Assembly: GCA_013288645.1 (NCBI GenBank) | Contig: JABDBL010000019.1 | Coordinates: 1 to 47,356 of the forward strand | Length of the DNA stretch: 47,356 nucleotides | Direction of reading: 5' to 3' | From: Candidatus Melainabacteria bacterium | GTDB taxonomy: Bacteria > Cyanobacteriota > Vampirovibrionia > Obscuribacterales > Obscuribacteraceae | Shown here: piece by piece, positions 1-10,571 of the stretch | Layout: every line of letters starts with the position of its first letter | Numbering within the stretch: the first letter of the stretch is position 1 | Made by a program: the position numbers and the translations under genes | The notes under the pieces: model-generated | What the model saw: only the letters and a program-made list of their open reading frames with translations | Databases searched by the model: none | Told to the model about the DNA's origin: nothing

Positions 1-4
1 TCTT

Positions 5-397
5 ATGCCAAAATCGCCCGAACCGCATACACCAACACCAGGTGTGGGTTTCACTCCTCAAATTGTGTCTTCGAACCTCTCACCAAAGCTCACCATACGC
101 CGAGCTATGAATGAGCCTCTAGTGCAATTGACAGCTACGTCCACACCGCCAATTGCTTTCAAGGATAAATATCAAACAAATCTCTACGCTTACGTCTACA
201 ATGACCCTATCAAGAATTCTGATCCACTAGGGCTTGTTTGTCATCCAAGTGACCCTACCAATGACCCATACGCTTGTTTGGCCGGCTGCGTCGCGCAACT
301 TGCTAGAATGTTAGAAGCAGCAAAAGGGAATTTAGCTGCCGAGGCCGCAGCATGGCGGTGGTTCTACGAACAATGTTTGCCGAGCTGTGAAAAATGA
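5..397 (+). CDS. RHS-repeat-associated core C-terminal fragment
   Basis: RHS proteins are large secreted or surface beta-cocoon proteins whose conserved core ends in a hallmark N-L-Y-A-Y-x-x-N-D-P...D-P-x-G-L sequence, followed by a variable tail. Residues about 60-78 here match it (NLYAYVYNDPIKNSDPLGL). The tail is about 53 residues with five cysteines, short for a polymorphic toxin domain. Upstream of the hallmark I do not see the usual GxRYYDPxxGRF core, in this frame or in the other two forward frames, so the gene is either truncated or degraded 5'. The frame stays open to the left edge, so the start at 5 is arbitrary. The stop overlaps the next ATG by four bases, the coupling typical of toxin/immunity pairs. 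Family assignment is firm; activity is unknown. Confidence 0.6.
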   Translation: MPKSPEPHTPTPGVGFTPQIVSSNLSPKLTIRRAMNEPLVQLTATSTPPIAFKDKYQTNLYAYVYNDPIKNSDPLGLVCHPSDPTNDPYACLAGCVAQLARMLEAAKGNLAAEAAAWRWFYEQCLPSCEK

Positions 398-729
398 CTA
401 ACCAAAACTTTAAAGAACTCTGGGGAGCTGGCTCAGAAGATTCGATACGCCTTTTAGTATCTAGAATTATGGACAGAGTCAGAAAAACTTATGGTCCAGA
501 AGCAGTCGAAGCGTGCTCTGAGGATCTTATAAAAATCTCTTTTAATGATTCTTGGATAAATATTGAATGCAACGCTGGCGAATTCTGGATTCATGCTCCC
601 GTCGATATCGACGAGCTTCAGCCAGCGAAGTGGAATAAAACACTAGAGGATTTTCACACAAAGATAATAGAACCAATAAAGGATCAAATCGGCGGGGTCG
701 CGACAGGCATCGGGTTTAAGCAAAAGTAG
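394..729 (+). CDS. Small ORF coupled to the RHS tail, possible immunity protein
   Basis: A 111-residue soluble acidic protein with no signal peptide or membrane segment. Its ATG overlaps the TGA of the RHS fragment (ATGA), so it is probably translated by coupling. In RHS and other polymorphic toxin loci the gene directly behind the variable tail is usually a cognate immunity protein; position, size and acidity fit that here. I do not recognise the sequence family. It could instead be an unrelated hypothetical gene. The immunity role is inferred from context only, and the short upstream tail weakens it. Confidence 0.45.
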   Translation: MTNQNFKELWGAGSEDSIRLLVSRIMDRVRKTYGPEAVEACSEDLIKISFNDSWINIECNAGEFWIHAPVDIDELQPAKWNKTLEDFHTKIIEPIKDQIGGVATGIGFKQK

Positions 730-810
730 TTACGCTAAGAACATTTCTCAGATCATATACAAGTCAGTTTGCATAAAATGCCCAATTGCATGTGTAATAT
801 TTTTAGAATC

Positions 811-1857
811 ATGAGATTCAAACGACTATTGTTAGTAATATGCGTACTTGCAAACTCCGTTATATGTACTCCACTCTGTTATGGCGCGCAGGATTTTCAA
901 TTAGAAGGACTTGAACAGGTCAAAGCTGGAAATTTTACCAAGGCCCTCGAATGTTTTGATACAGCTCTAAAGGAACACCCTAATAGCTGGGTCATAATGC
1001 AAAGTATAGCCAATTGTCAGATGGAACTTGGGCACTATGATACTGCCGTCGCCTTCCTTCAAAAATCCATTGAAGCTGGTGGCTTACATCCTATCCAATG
1101 CAACAACATGGCTGCTGTCTATCAAAAGTCTGGACAAGTGAAAAAGGCTCTGGCCTGGCTACAGCTCGAGTGTACCTTGGATCCTTCAAGATCACTCGAT
1201 CCGCGCACAAAAGCTAATATTAGGAGGCTGAAAGATCCTGCAAACAATCCCACCGGTTCTCTTACTGCATCAGATTATCTATCTGGCTTGGTTTCATTCA
1301 AAAGGTGTCCAAAAGAGGCAATGCCACTTAAGGTGTATGTTCGAAGCAATTTCCAGATTCCGGATTTCTATCCCATGTTCTTTGCTATTGTCCGAGAATC
1401 TTTAGATCAGTGGCGCAAAGCAACAGACAATGCAATTTCGTACAAATTTGTGCAAAAACTGGATTCAGCAGACTTGATCTTGGATTACACATACAGAGAA
1501 GAGCTAATTAGATCTGATCACGAACTTGGCGCAATGGGAGCAACTGAAATGCTCACAAGCATGAACGATAAAAGATCAGATCGTGCAATTTCAGTCATCC
1601 TTGTAAAGGATGCTCCAGGTGCGCCGATATTTAAGGACCGAGCCCTTATTAAAAGATGTTGTTTGCACGAGCTTGGTCATGCGCTAGGAGCGAACGGACA
1701 TTCTCCTAACCAACATGACATAATGTTCTGTTCAGGTTCAGTGGATAGTGGCGCCCAACTTACAGCGCGCGACAAAAATACGATGCACAAAATTTATCAT
1801 ACTCAAACCAGTGGAGTGCCTAAGCATCTTGTTGTTAGCAGCGAAATACGAAAATGA
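811..1857 (+). CDS. Secreted TPR protein with matrixin-like zinc metalloprotease domain
   Basis: Predicted exported protease. The start at 811 gives a textbook signal peptide (basic MRFKR, hydrophobic LLLVICVLANSVICTPL, then a YGA/Q cleavage-like site); a longer reading from TTG 769 adds 14 residues ahead of it. Residues about 30-125 contain two to three TPR-like repeats. The C-terminal half carries the zinc site HELGHALGANGH (about residues 286-297), an HExxHxxGxxGH variant of the metzincin motif, followed by a Met-turn candidate DIMF. Two histidines and a glutamate of the canonical site are intact, so activity is plausible. No coupling to the polysaccharide genes is visible. Substrate unknown. 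Confidence 0.75.
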   Translation: MRFKRLLLVICVLANSVICTPLCYGAQDFQLEGLEQVKAGNFTKALECFDTALKEHPNSWVIMQSIANCQMELGHYDTAVAFLQKSIEAGGLHPIQCNNMAAVYQKSGQVKKALAWLQLECTLDPSRSLDPRTKANIRRLKDPANNPTGSLTASDYLSGLVSFKRCPKEAMPLKVYVRSNFQIPDFYPMFFAIVRESLDQWRKATDNAISYKFVQKLDSADLILDYTYREELIRSDHELGAMGATEMLTSMNDKRSDRAISVILVKDAPGAPIFKDRALIKRCCLHELGHALGANGHSPNQHDIMFCSGSVDSGAQLTARDKNTMHKIYHTQTSGVPKHLVVSSEIRK

Positions 1858-1925
1858 GCATTGTTAAGGTAGCGATGGTCGAGTCCTTCGAGCAGAGCGA
1901 CTAAAGTAATGAAGAAGAGAGGCTG

Positions 1926-4186
<2,261 letters not shown>

Positions 4187-4221
4187 TTACGATCTGTAAA
4201 AGTTCTTTGGGGTCTTACAGT

Positions 4222-4239
4222 TTGCTTGAATATAAGCAA
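4222..4239. promoter_or_regulatory. Palindrome in divergent intergenic region, possible operator
   Basis: TTGCTT-gaatat-AAGCAA is an inverted repeat with 6-base arms between the divergent pseB and 4321 genes. Size and location would suit a dimeric regulator site. There is no convincing -35/-10 pair around it, so this is a suggestion only. Confidence 0.25.
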
Positions 4240-4320
4240 GCAGTCATAAATTCTTTACCGGGAAAATGTGATGTGATAGAGTCGGGCACTGGTAGGCTTC
4301 TTTAAAACTGAGAATCGCAA

Positions 4321-6156
4321 TTGTTTAACCGTGTGCTTGCAAAAATAAAAAGAGTGTGGTCACTTTTCTCTTCTTTCTGGAGAACTGGAAAAAATGCTAT
4401 GGCTACAGCACAGAGTACTGAAACTGAAATAGAAACAGCTAATTTTAATGATGGTTGGAGCTGGATTCCCAATTGGCCAGATATTTTTAACGGGCAATAT
4501 GATCAATGGTTGCAGTATGTTGAGTCGGCAAAAAAAGGGCAAAAGATTCTCATTGCTACTTGTATAGGTGGCAATTCAGCGCTTACACCAATCGAATCAT
4601 TGCTTTGTGTAGCCCTTACTTTGCGTGGGGCAGAAGTACACGTGTTATTGTGCGATAAGGCATTACCGGCTTGTACAAATGCTTTAGCAATAGAATTTGA
4701 GGATCAAAAAACATTTATTGAAGGTGGTCCGACAAAATGTGATTGGTGTTTTGCATCAGGCGTAAGAGCATACAAAGACTTAAATTTGCCGGTTCATTTA
4801 CTTAGCCAATATAGTACCGATATCGATAAGCGAGAAGCAAAAGAAATAGCTGAGCAAATTCCTTTTGCAGACATTCAACTGTATAAAGAAAATGATGTTG
4901 CTATAGGTGAGCATGCTGTAGCTGGTGCTTTGCGATATTTCGCCAGGGGTGATTTTAATGGTGAACCATATGCAGAAGCCATTATTAGAAAATATTTGGA
5001 ATCAGGTATTCTTTCTAGTCGCTCCATTAATAAGCTATACGAAAAGGAAGGTTATAAAGCCACTTTAGTAAATCATGGAATCTATGTACCACAAGGATTA
5101 GTAATTGAGGCAGCAAAAAAATATAAGTCTCCTGTAGCGTTGTGGTATCCGTCTTATCGTAATAAATGTGTCAGTATTTTTCCGGTGGTCGATAATTTTG
5201 AAACAGCAATGCTCACAGCCAATAATGACTTTTGGGAAGCGATGCCCTGGAACGCTGAGATGGAGCAAGATATTGCTGACTATTTAGCCAGCAGAGTAAA
5301 AGGTACTTACGATTGGATAAAGTCTCAAGCTATAGATGGGCCCACTGAATTGGGTGAAATTGCCACGCAAATTGGCATTGATTATAGCAAACCAACTATT
5401 GGTTTACTGACAAATGTTGCTTGGGATGCGCAGGTCTTTTATCCTAGTAATGCTCTTCCCAGCATGTTCGATTGGTTAATGAAAACAATAAAATATTTTG
5501 AGAGCCGGCCTGATATGCAGCTGCTCATACGGGTGCATCCAGGTGAGCTTACCGGATATGTAATTTCGCGACAGCTAGCTGTTGATGAAATTAAGCGTAT
5601 GTTTTCCAGCTTGCCGCCTAATGTGTTTATTATTCCACCAGATAGCCCAATTAACACTTATCCGGCCATGATGCCATGCAAAGCCATTTTAGTTTATGCC
5701 ACCACCGCTGGTTTAGAGTTTGCTTGTATGGGGTTTCCCGTTATAGTTTCTGGCGAAGCTTCTATTCGCAATAAAGGCTTTAGCTATGATGCTTCATCTG
5801 AGACAGAATATATTTCGTTGCTCGATAAATTACCGTCTTTACCGGGTAGATTAAGCTCTGAAAAAATTAGCCTAGCAAGAAAATTTGCTTATCACACGTT
5901 CTTCCGCAAAATGATTCCATTAAGCATGTTAGAGCCACAAGACTCAACATATGTTCCGTATACGATAAAACGCGTTGGCTTAGATGGTTTAATGCCAGGA
6001 CAAGACTTTGGTCTGGATATAATATGCGATGGAGTTCTTAATAATACAGACTTCATTTATCCATATGAAGATTATCAAAAGTTGGGTGTAGCTGCTAAAT
6101 CAGGCGCTATTGACTCTAGTAGCCTTTACCAACATGTACCAGCAGTTAAGGTGTAG
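4321..6156 (+). CDS. Large GT-B-like surface carbohydrate biosynthesis protein
   Basis: 611 residues, cytoplasmic, no membrane segment. The N-terminal half begins with a Rossmann-like stretch (KILIATCIGGNSALTPIESL, then LRGAEVHVLLCD), as in capsule/surface-carbohydrate glycosyltransferase-like proteins. A cysteine pair CDWC occurs near residue 141. The second half has LLIRVHPGE (about residue 402), then PPDSPINTYPAM and a TTAGLEFACMGFPVIV segment resembling the donor-binding half of capsule-synthesis and Kdo-transferase-type GT-B folds. A glycosyl or glycerol-phosphate transferase role in glycan assembly is inferred. The listed start is TTG; ATG at 4399 (MATAQ) is an equally plausible start 26 codons later. 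Confidence 0.6.
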   Translation: MFNRVLAKIKRVWSLFSSFWRTGKNAMATAQSTETEIETANFNDGWSWIPNWPDIFNGQYDQWLQYVESAKKGQKILIATCIGGNSALTPIESLLCVALTLRGAEVHVLLCDKALPACTNALAIEFEDQKTFIEGGPTKCDWCFASGVRAYKDLNLPVHLLSQYSTDIDKREAKEIAEQIPFADIQLYKENDVAIGEHAVAGALRYFARGDFNGEPYAEAIIRKYLESGILSSRSINKLYEKEGYKATLVNHGIYVPQGLVIEAAKKYKSPVALWYPSYRNKCVSIFPVVDNFETAMLTANNDFWEAMPWNAEMEQDIADYLASRVKGTYDWIKSQAIDGPTELGEIATQIGIDYSKPTIGLLTNVAWDAQVFYPSNALPSMFDWLMKTIKYFESRPDMQLLIRVHPGELTGYVISRQLAVDEIKRMFSSLPPNVFIIPPDSPINTYPAMMPCKAILVYATTAGLEFACMGFPVIVSGEASIRNKGFSYDASSETEYISLLDKLPSLPGRLSSEKISLARKFAYHTFFRKMIPLSMLEPQDSTYVPYTIKRVGLDGLMPGQDFGLDIICDGVLNNTDFIYPYEDYQKLGVAAKSGAIDSSSLYQHVPAVKV

Positions 6157-6268
6157 TGGGGGTATTTTAGCAATTGGGGACTTCGCTTGGTTAGCATACT
6201 CATAATAATGGCTGTTTGTTGCCTGAATGTAATTGGTGCGAAAAATTACAAGCTGTGCTGGTTAGTAT

Positions 6269-7102
6269 TTAGCCCATAAATAAGCCCATTTTTTCAGCCT
6301 GGCTTACTAAGTCTGGATCCCAGGCAAAAGTCTTTAAATGCGCATAGTCTGGTACTGTGACCATAAAGTTAGCATAGTCAGCAACATATCTATTATTGAG
6401 ACTAAAGTTTTGCATATAAGCTATTTTTGTAGGTATATTGCTGTCACCACTTATATTGGGGGTAGCCCTGTGATTCATACGAAAATGAAATATTACGGCG
6501 TCTCCAGCTTTACCCATGATAGTGTGGGGTTTTTTGATTGGCTCTCCCAGAGGCAAATATTTGTCAATGAGCTTTTGAAATTTGGTTGGTCTTTCTCTTC
6601 TTAAAAAAGGATCAAAGCGTTGACGGTGAGAACCAGGTTCAACATCAAGTCCGCCACCTTGGCGCGGATCATTATCTTGCATATAATAAGCAACCTGTAC
6701 CATTAAGTAATCAGGCTGCCATTGAAAATAGTACCCCCCCCTTTCTTGAGGGGAAGTATCTTTATGCCAACGGGCGTAATAGCCTTTTTGAATAGCATTT
6801 TCACGTGAGATGGCAATATTATTTTTGAGAATTTTTCTTAGCACGCTGAGAGTAGGTTCTTTAAATAATAACCAGCGTAAATGTGGGTAGCGATTATAAA
6901 AGTCAAACAGTACGTTTTCTGTGTCACTTTTAAATTGTTCGGCTGGTGGCTTACTAAATTGTTCCAAAGCAAAAGATCTTAGTTGTGTTACTTCATCAGT
7001 ATTGAGCACGTCTGGGATAAGAATGAATCCGTCTTTATGAAACTGTTTTGCTAATATATCTGGCGATAATGCCTTTGGTTTGGTAGCAATTGCAACGCTC
7101 AT
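6269..7102 (-). CDS. Phytanoyl-CoA dioxygenase (PhyH) family Fe(II)/2-oxoglutarate oxygenase
   Basis: Predicted non-heme iron hydroxylase. The iron-binding facial triad is visible: H113 and D115 in RWHKD, and distal H211 in MNHRATPN, followed by R212 as a likely 2-oxoglutarate contact. GGGLDVEPGSH lies between them as in PhyH enzymes. Length 277 is normal. It is the last gene of a minus-strand group with two methyltransferases and a Nudix-like gene, with gaps of 10 to 57 bases, so it probably oxidises the same small metabolite or sugar. The substrate cannot be read from sequence. Confidence 0.8.
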   Translation of the reverse strand: MSVAIATKPKALSPDILAKQFHKDGFILIPDVLNTDEVTQLRSFALEQFSKPPAEQFKSDTENVLFDFYNRYPHLRWLLFKEPTLSVLRKILKNNIAISRENAIQKGYYARWHKDTSPQERGGYYFQWQPDYLMVQVAYYMQDNDPRQGGGLDVEPGSHRQRFDPFLRRERPTKFQKLIDKYLPLGEPIKKPHTIMGKAGDAVIFHFRMNHRATPNISGDSNIPTKIAYMQNFSLNNRYVADYANFMVTVPDYAHLKTFAWDPDLVSQAEKMGLFMG

Positions 7103-7159
7103 TTCATTTACCTATCTGAAATTATTGATGTATAAATTATAAATCTTCATTCTAATATT

Positions 7160-8632
7160 TTAAGCTAATATTTCAAGTGCTACGCATGGCCAACAATTAA
7201 ACATGCTAGGAAATGGTGTTTTACCATTATCTTGGGCAAGCACTACTGTTTGATGTTTATAAAATAATCCGATCAGTGTATCGGCATTAGCTGGATCAGA
7301 GCGCCCTAATGGATCTACACCATTTACCCGATCGCCATTATCAGTCAAAATTAAATAACCTGGACGTTTTAAGATACGGGCAAATTCTTCTATTACTTGG
7401 CGAATATTGTAAGCATAATTAAGTGTGCCAGCACAATAAATTAGACCAAACCGTCCTGACGCAAAACCAGTATTGTGCATGTCTCGCGCTTCAATACCAT
7501 TTTCTTTATCTTCGAACAGATCAAGACCAATTGTGTGTGGCAAATCAATATGTTTGCGGAAAAATATTAATTCATCTGGATAACGAGGTCCAACTACTAA
7601 TACTTCGTCGTTCTGAGAAAGAGCACCATTATTTCTTAGTTCAAGAAGTGTTCTCAACATAAGATGGTGATCCTGCTCAAAGCCGCCTAATAAAGGTATT
7701 CCCCATGGATTATCCTTGGCGCCAGCAATAAGGCGCTGTCGATAAGAATATTCTTTGTTTATCTCCAAAAAACGATCAGGATTATTTTTGGCTCGTAAAG
7801 ATATGAATTCATCAAATAAATCAGGAATCATTTTTCTAACATTCTCGTGTGCCGCACCACGTTTAGGTATATAAGGATGATTCTTACCAAGTGCGACCTG
7901 CAGCGCATTAGGTAATTCTTGCTTCGGTAAAGCAGGATTGCCGGTACTTAAAGCTGATAAAGTGGCTAGCATAGCCGAACTGCGTGTCCAATATTTTTCT
8001 TTTGGGCCGGCATAACGGCTTTCTACAATGGGTACAATGTCATCTAAATGATCGAGCTCAAGAAATCTTGGAATTCTGCCATCTTCAATTAACTGATCAA
8101 GAATTAGCATCAATAACTTTGCTTTCTTTGATGAAGCATTATATTCAATATTATGATGCTTACTCGTTTTACTGAACACAATTGAAACAGGCTCAGCCAA
8201 AATACTGCCAATTCGGTCAGATAACTTATCGTACTTTTCGCCGGGATTACATTCACATAAACATTCAATAGCATTTATAAGAGTTGTTCTATCAATTTCT
8301 TGCTCGCTGGTTTGTTCATAGGATAATACTTGCAATGACTGTTCTATAATACTGTCTGGTACTATAGGCGTATTCATATCCCAATCCGGTAATAGAGCTG
8401 CCAATATTAATCGCAGTATAATTACCCGATCTGATTGAAAACGTTCATTAAGCTGAGTTGCTGCTTTTTGTTTTTGTATTTCAATCAACTCAGAATAATC
8501 ATATCGACTGCGCGACAAAGGATTTGTATAGACCGAAATAAGCTGTTTTATATAATTGTTAAAATCAAGGGCAGGTTGCTTTTGCTGCTTTTTTTCCAAC
8601 AATCCTAGTTTAGCCTTTACTGCCGTCAGCAT
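7160..8632 (-). CDS. Protein with C-terminal class I SAM-methyltransferase-like domain
   Basis: 490 residues. The first about 330 are helical, charged and unrecognised. Residues about 340-480 resemble a Methyltransf_11 fold: VLVVGPRYPDE in place of motif I, then TIGLDLFE (acidic motif II end), FGLIYCAGTLNYAYN (motif IV region), FARILKRPGYLILT (motif V/VI). The glycine-rich loop is not canonical (VGPRYPDE), so SAM binding may be altered. It lies 10 bases downstream of the next methyltransferase gene and shares its operon; a paired methylation role is inferred. Confidence 0.6.
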   Translation of the reverse strand: MLTAVKAKLGLLEKKQQKQPALDFNNYIKQLISVYTNPLSRSRYDYSELIEIQKQKAATQLNERFQSDRVIILRLILAALLPDWDMNTPIVPDSIIEQSLQVLSYEQTSEQEIDRTTLINAIECLCECNPGEKYDKLSDRIGSILAEPVSIVFSKTSKHHNIEYNASSKKAKLLMLILDQLIEDGRIPRFLELDHLDDIVPIVESRYAGPKEKYWTRSSAMLATLSALSTGNPALPKQELPNALQVALGKNHPYIPKRGAAHENVRKMIPDLFDEFISLRAKNNPDRFLEINKEYSYRQRLIAGAKDNPWGIPLLGGFEQDHHLMLRTLLELRNNGALSQNDEVLVVGPRYPDELIFFRKHIDLPHTIGLDLFEDKENGIEARDMHNTGFASGRFGLIYCAGTLNYAYNIRQVIEEFARILKRPGYLILTDNGDRVNGVDPLGRSDPANADTLIGLFYKHQTVVLAQDNGKTPFPSMFNCWPCVALEILA

Positions 8633-8642
8633 AATTTACCTC

Positions 8643-9650
8643 TTATACTTTTCTTGCCACTGCCCACATGTGTCCTGAAAGCGCATTCTCAGAAAGGAAG
8701 TTTTGAAATGCCCCGCCTAGCCTTTCCCACTCATCAATGAGTACTTGTTTTAAGAAAGGGCAATTGGAAATATCTAGCTTGCCGGACAAAATGTTTTTGC
8801 GAACAATTTCTGCATCAAGTTTTCCCGGTGTAGTAATCTCTACTATTTCAAAGCCTGAGTGCTCTAGCAATGTGCTTAGAGACTGAGCATTGAAAGAATT
8901 CATATGATTAGGGCCGTCCAGACTGGCTGCAGTTTGGCCCGCTACCAATAAATCAAAACCTTTACTATTAGGTGTAGTAATAATCAATAGTCCGCCTGGT
9001 GCTAACGCTCGCCAACAGGAAAGTAAAAATTCTTTGGGGGCAAAAGAATGATAGAGGACCTCAAAACTTGTTATTACATTGAATTGATTTGCTTTTACTT
9101 CTTCAATGGGTAATTCGATTGTATCAATTCCTCTTTCTCGACAACTTTGAGCAAATTCGTGGCAGGGTTCTATGGCCACAATTTTTTCAAATGTGTTTAA
9201 ATCGGCAATGGCTTGGCAAAAAGTACCAAAACCAGCTCCTACATCAGCCAAAGTATTTCTAGGTATATTATTTCGTTCACATATTTCATTTGTCAATTTG
9301 GCTCTGGGAATAAAAATGTCACGCCGTCTAGATTTTTCTGAAGTGGGAAAAATTTTATCGTTCCAATGTTTTACACTTTTGGCCGCTATAAAAAACTCCA
9401 TCATCATTTTATGAGTAGGTCTGGGATTGATATAAAGTGTTTCACAGCGATTACAGCTAACAAAGGAAAATCCAGATTTCTCAAATTGAATCTCATATGA
9501 TTTATGCTCACAAGCAGGACAGAGCACGAAAACAAAGTCATGCTTGCGCTTCATCAGATTGATAACATCTTGCTCATGCAATATTGCATTTTCAGCCATT
9601 AAATCTGCGGGTCGAATGAGCTGTTCCTTCATGGGCATAAAATTCCTCAA
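8643..9650 (-). CDS. Zinc-ribbon class I SAM-dependent methyltransferase
   Basis: 335 residues. The N-terminus has a four-cysteine zinc ribbon (C44-x2-C47, C66-x2-C69, followed by YINPRP). This is common in Methyltransf_23-type enzymes acting on sugars or natural products. The SAM domain follows: LADVGAGFGTFCQAI (motif I, about residue 135), FEKIVAIEPC, FNVITSFEVLYHSFAP and LLIITTPNSKGFD. Length is typical. The start has several nearby in-frame ATGs (MRNFMPMKEQ); the first is used. Operon neighbours suggest methylation of a sugar or glycan terminus, which could cap or modify the polymer. Confidence 0.75.
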   Translation of the reverse strand: MRNFMPMKEQLIRPADLMAENAILHEQDVINLMKRKHDFVFVLCPACEHKSYEIQFEKSGFSFVSCNRCETLYINPRPTHKMMMEFFIAAKSVKHWNDKIFPTSEKSRRRDIFIPRAKLTNEICERNNIPRNTLADVGAGFGTFCQAIADLNTFEKIVAIEPCHEFAQSCRERGIDTIELPIEEVKANQFNVITSFEVLYHSFAPKEFLLSCWRALAPGGLLIITTPNSKGFDLLVAGQTAASLDGPNHMNSFNAQSLSTLLEHSGFEIVEITTPGKLDAEIVRKNILSGKLDISNCPFLKQVLIDEWERLGGAFQNFLSENALSGHMWAVARKV

Positions 9651-9667
9651 AACAGTAGTTTAGTATA

Positions 9668-10405
9668 TCAGACCTCAGGTGAATTTAACTCTGGAAAAAC
9701 CTGTTGCAAAATTACTTGCGTTGTTGGTAAAAGGCATTTAGCATTAGCTTTGAGAAAATTTACTAATTCGGTAAGATGAACACAAATGATTTCTTGATAT
9801 TCTTGAGACTCAAAATTTTTATCTATGCTCTTAGTAGCATCAGCTTTCAGTATAATTCGACAACAGATATCCCACGTGTTTTCCTGCCGATCAAAGGCCA
9901 AAAGTAGGGGCTCTATGCTGGAAACGGCTTTTTTCTTTACACTAAGTTCCTCAATCAACTCATTTTCTAATTGTTTACAAAAATCTGCTTTACCATTTGT
10001 CACTACCGAGTCAGCATCAATTGATCCGGAAGGTACTAGCTCTATAAAGTTTGGATATTGAGTAATAGATAAACTGCGCCGCCCGAAATAAAGTAATCCA
10101 TGATGAAAAATTAGTCCGCTTACTGCTACAACTTTGATTTGCAAGGCATTTCGAATCATATTAGATTGACGTTGAGCATAAAAAAAGCGATAGGGTATAA
10201 TTGAGCAAACTAAAGCCTTTGAGCTGATTTCCAGAGCACAGAGTATTTTGCCATCAAATAATTTAGAATCTGATTGCTCACTAGCTGCTTGCCAGATAGC
10301 GTCTATTTCTCTTACTATTTTATCCGGTGGCTGTAGCAATGATGGCGAAACAATTACTTGGAAATCACTTCTTATTGGTATTATTTCAACGTTTTGAAGT
10401 CGCAT
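9668..10405 (-). CDS. Nudix-like hydrolase with atypical Nudix box
   Basis: 245 residues and the first gene of the minus operon 10405 to 6269. A beta-rich central part (VVAVSGLIF, LLYFGRRS, NFIELVPSGSID) leads to a Nudix-box-like helix around residues 144-155, KQLENELIEELSV. The metal glutamates E149, E152 and E153 are present, but the usual Arg before the first Glu is Asn and the Gly is Ser. The fold call is moderately secure. Hydrolysis of a nucleotide-linked metabolite is inferred; the altered box may mean changed or lost activity. Confidence 0.55.
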   Translation of the reverse strand: MRLQNVEIIPIRSDFQVIVSPSLLQPPDKIVREIDAIWQAASEQSDSKLFDGKILCALEISSKALVCSIIPYRFFYAQRQSNMIRNALQIKVVAVSGLIFHHGLLYFGRRSLSITQYPNFIELVPSGSIDADSVVTNGKADFCKQLENELIEELSVKKKAVSSIEPLLLAFDRQENTWDICCRIILKADATKSIDKNFESQEYQEIICVHLTELVNFLKANAKCLLPTTQVILQQVFPELNSPEV

Positions 10406-10571
10406 CTAAAGAAGATCCTCAAATCTAAGACTATTGCAATTTCTAAATGTACAATATAGGCACTTATGTCACGCTATTATGGGAATTTTGTTATGCCAAT
10501 AATAGGACCCTGAGCGACAGAATCAACTGGTTGGCGGTGCAGGATTTTAATATCAGTATTATAATAATAAA

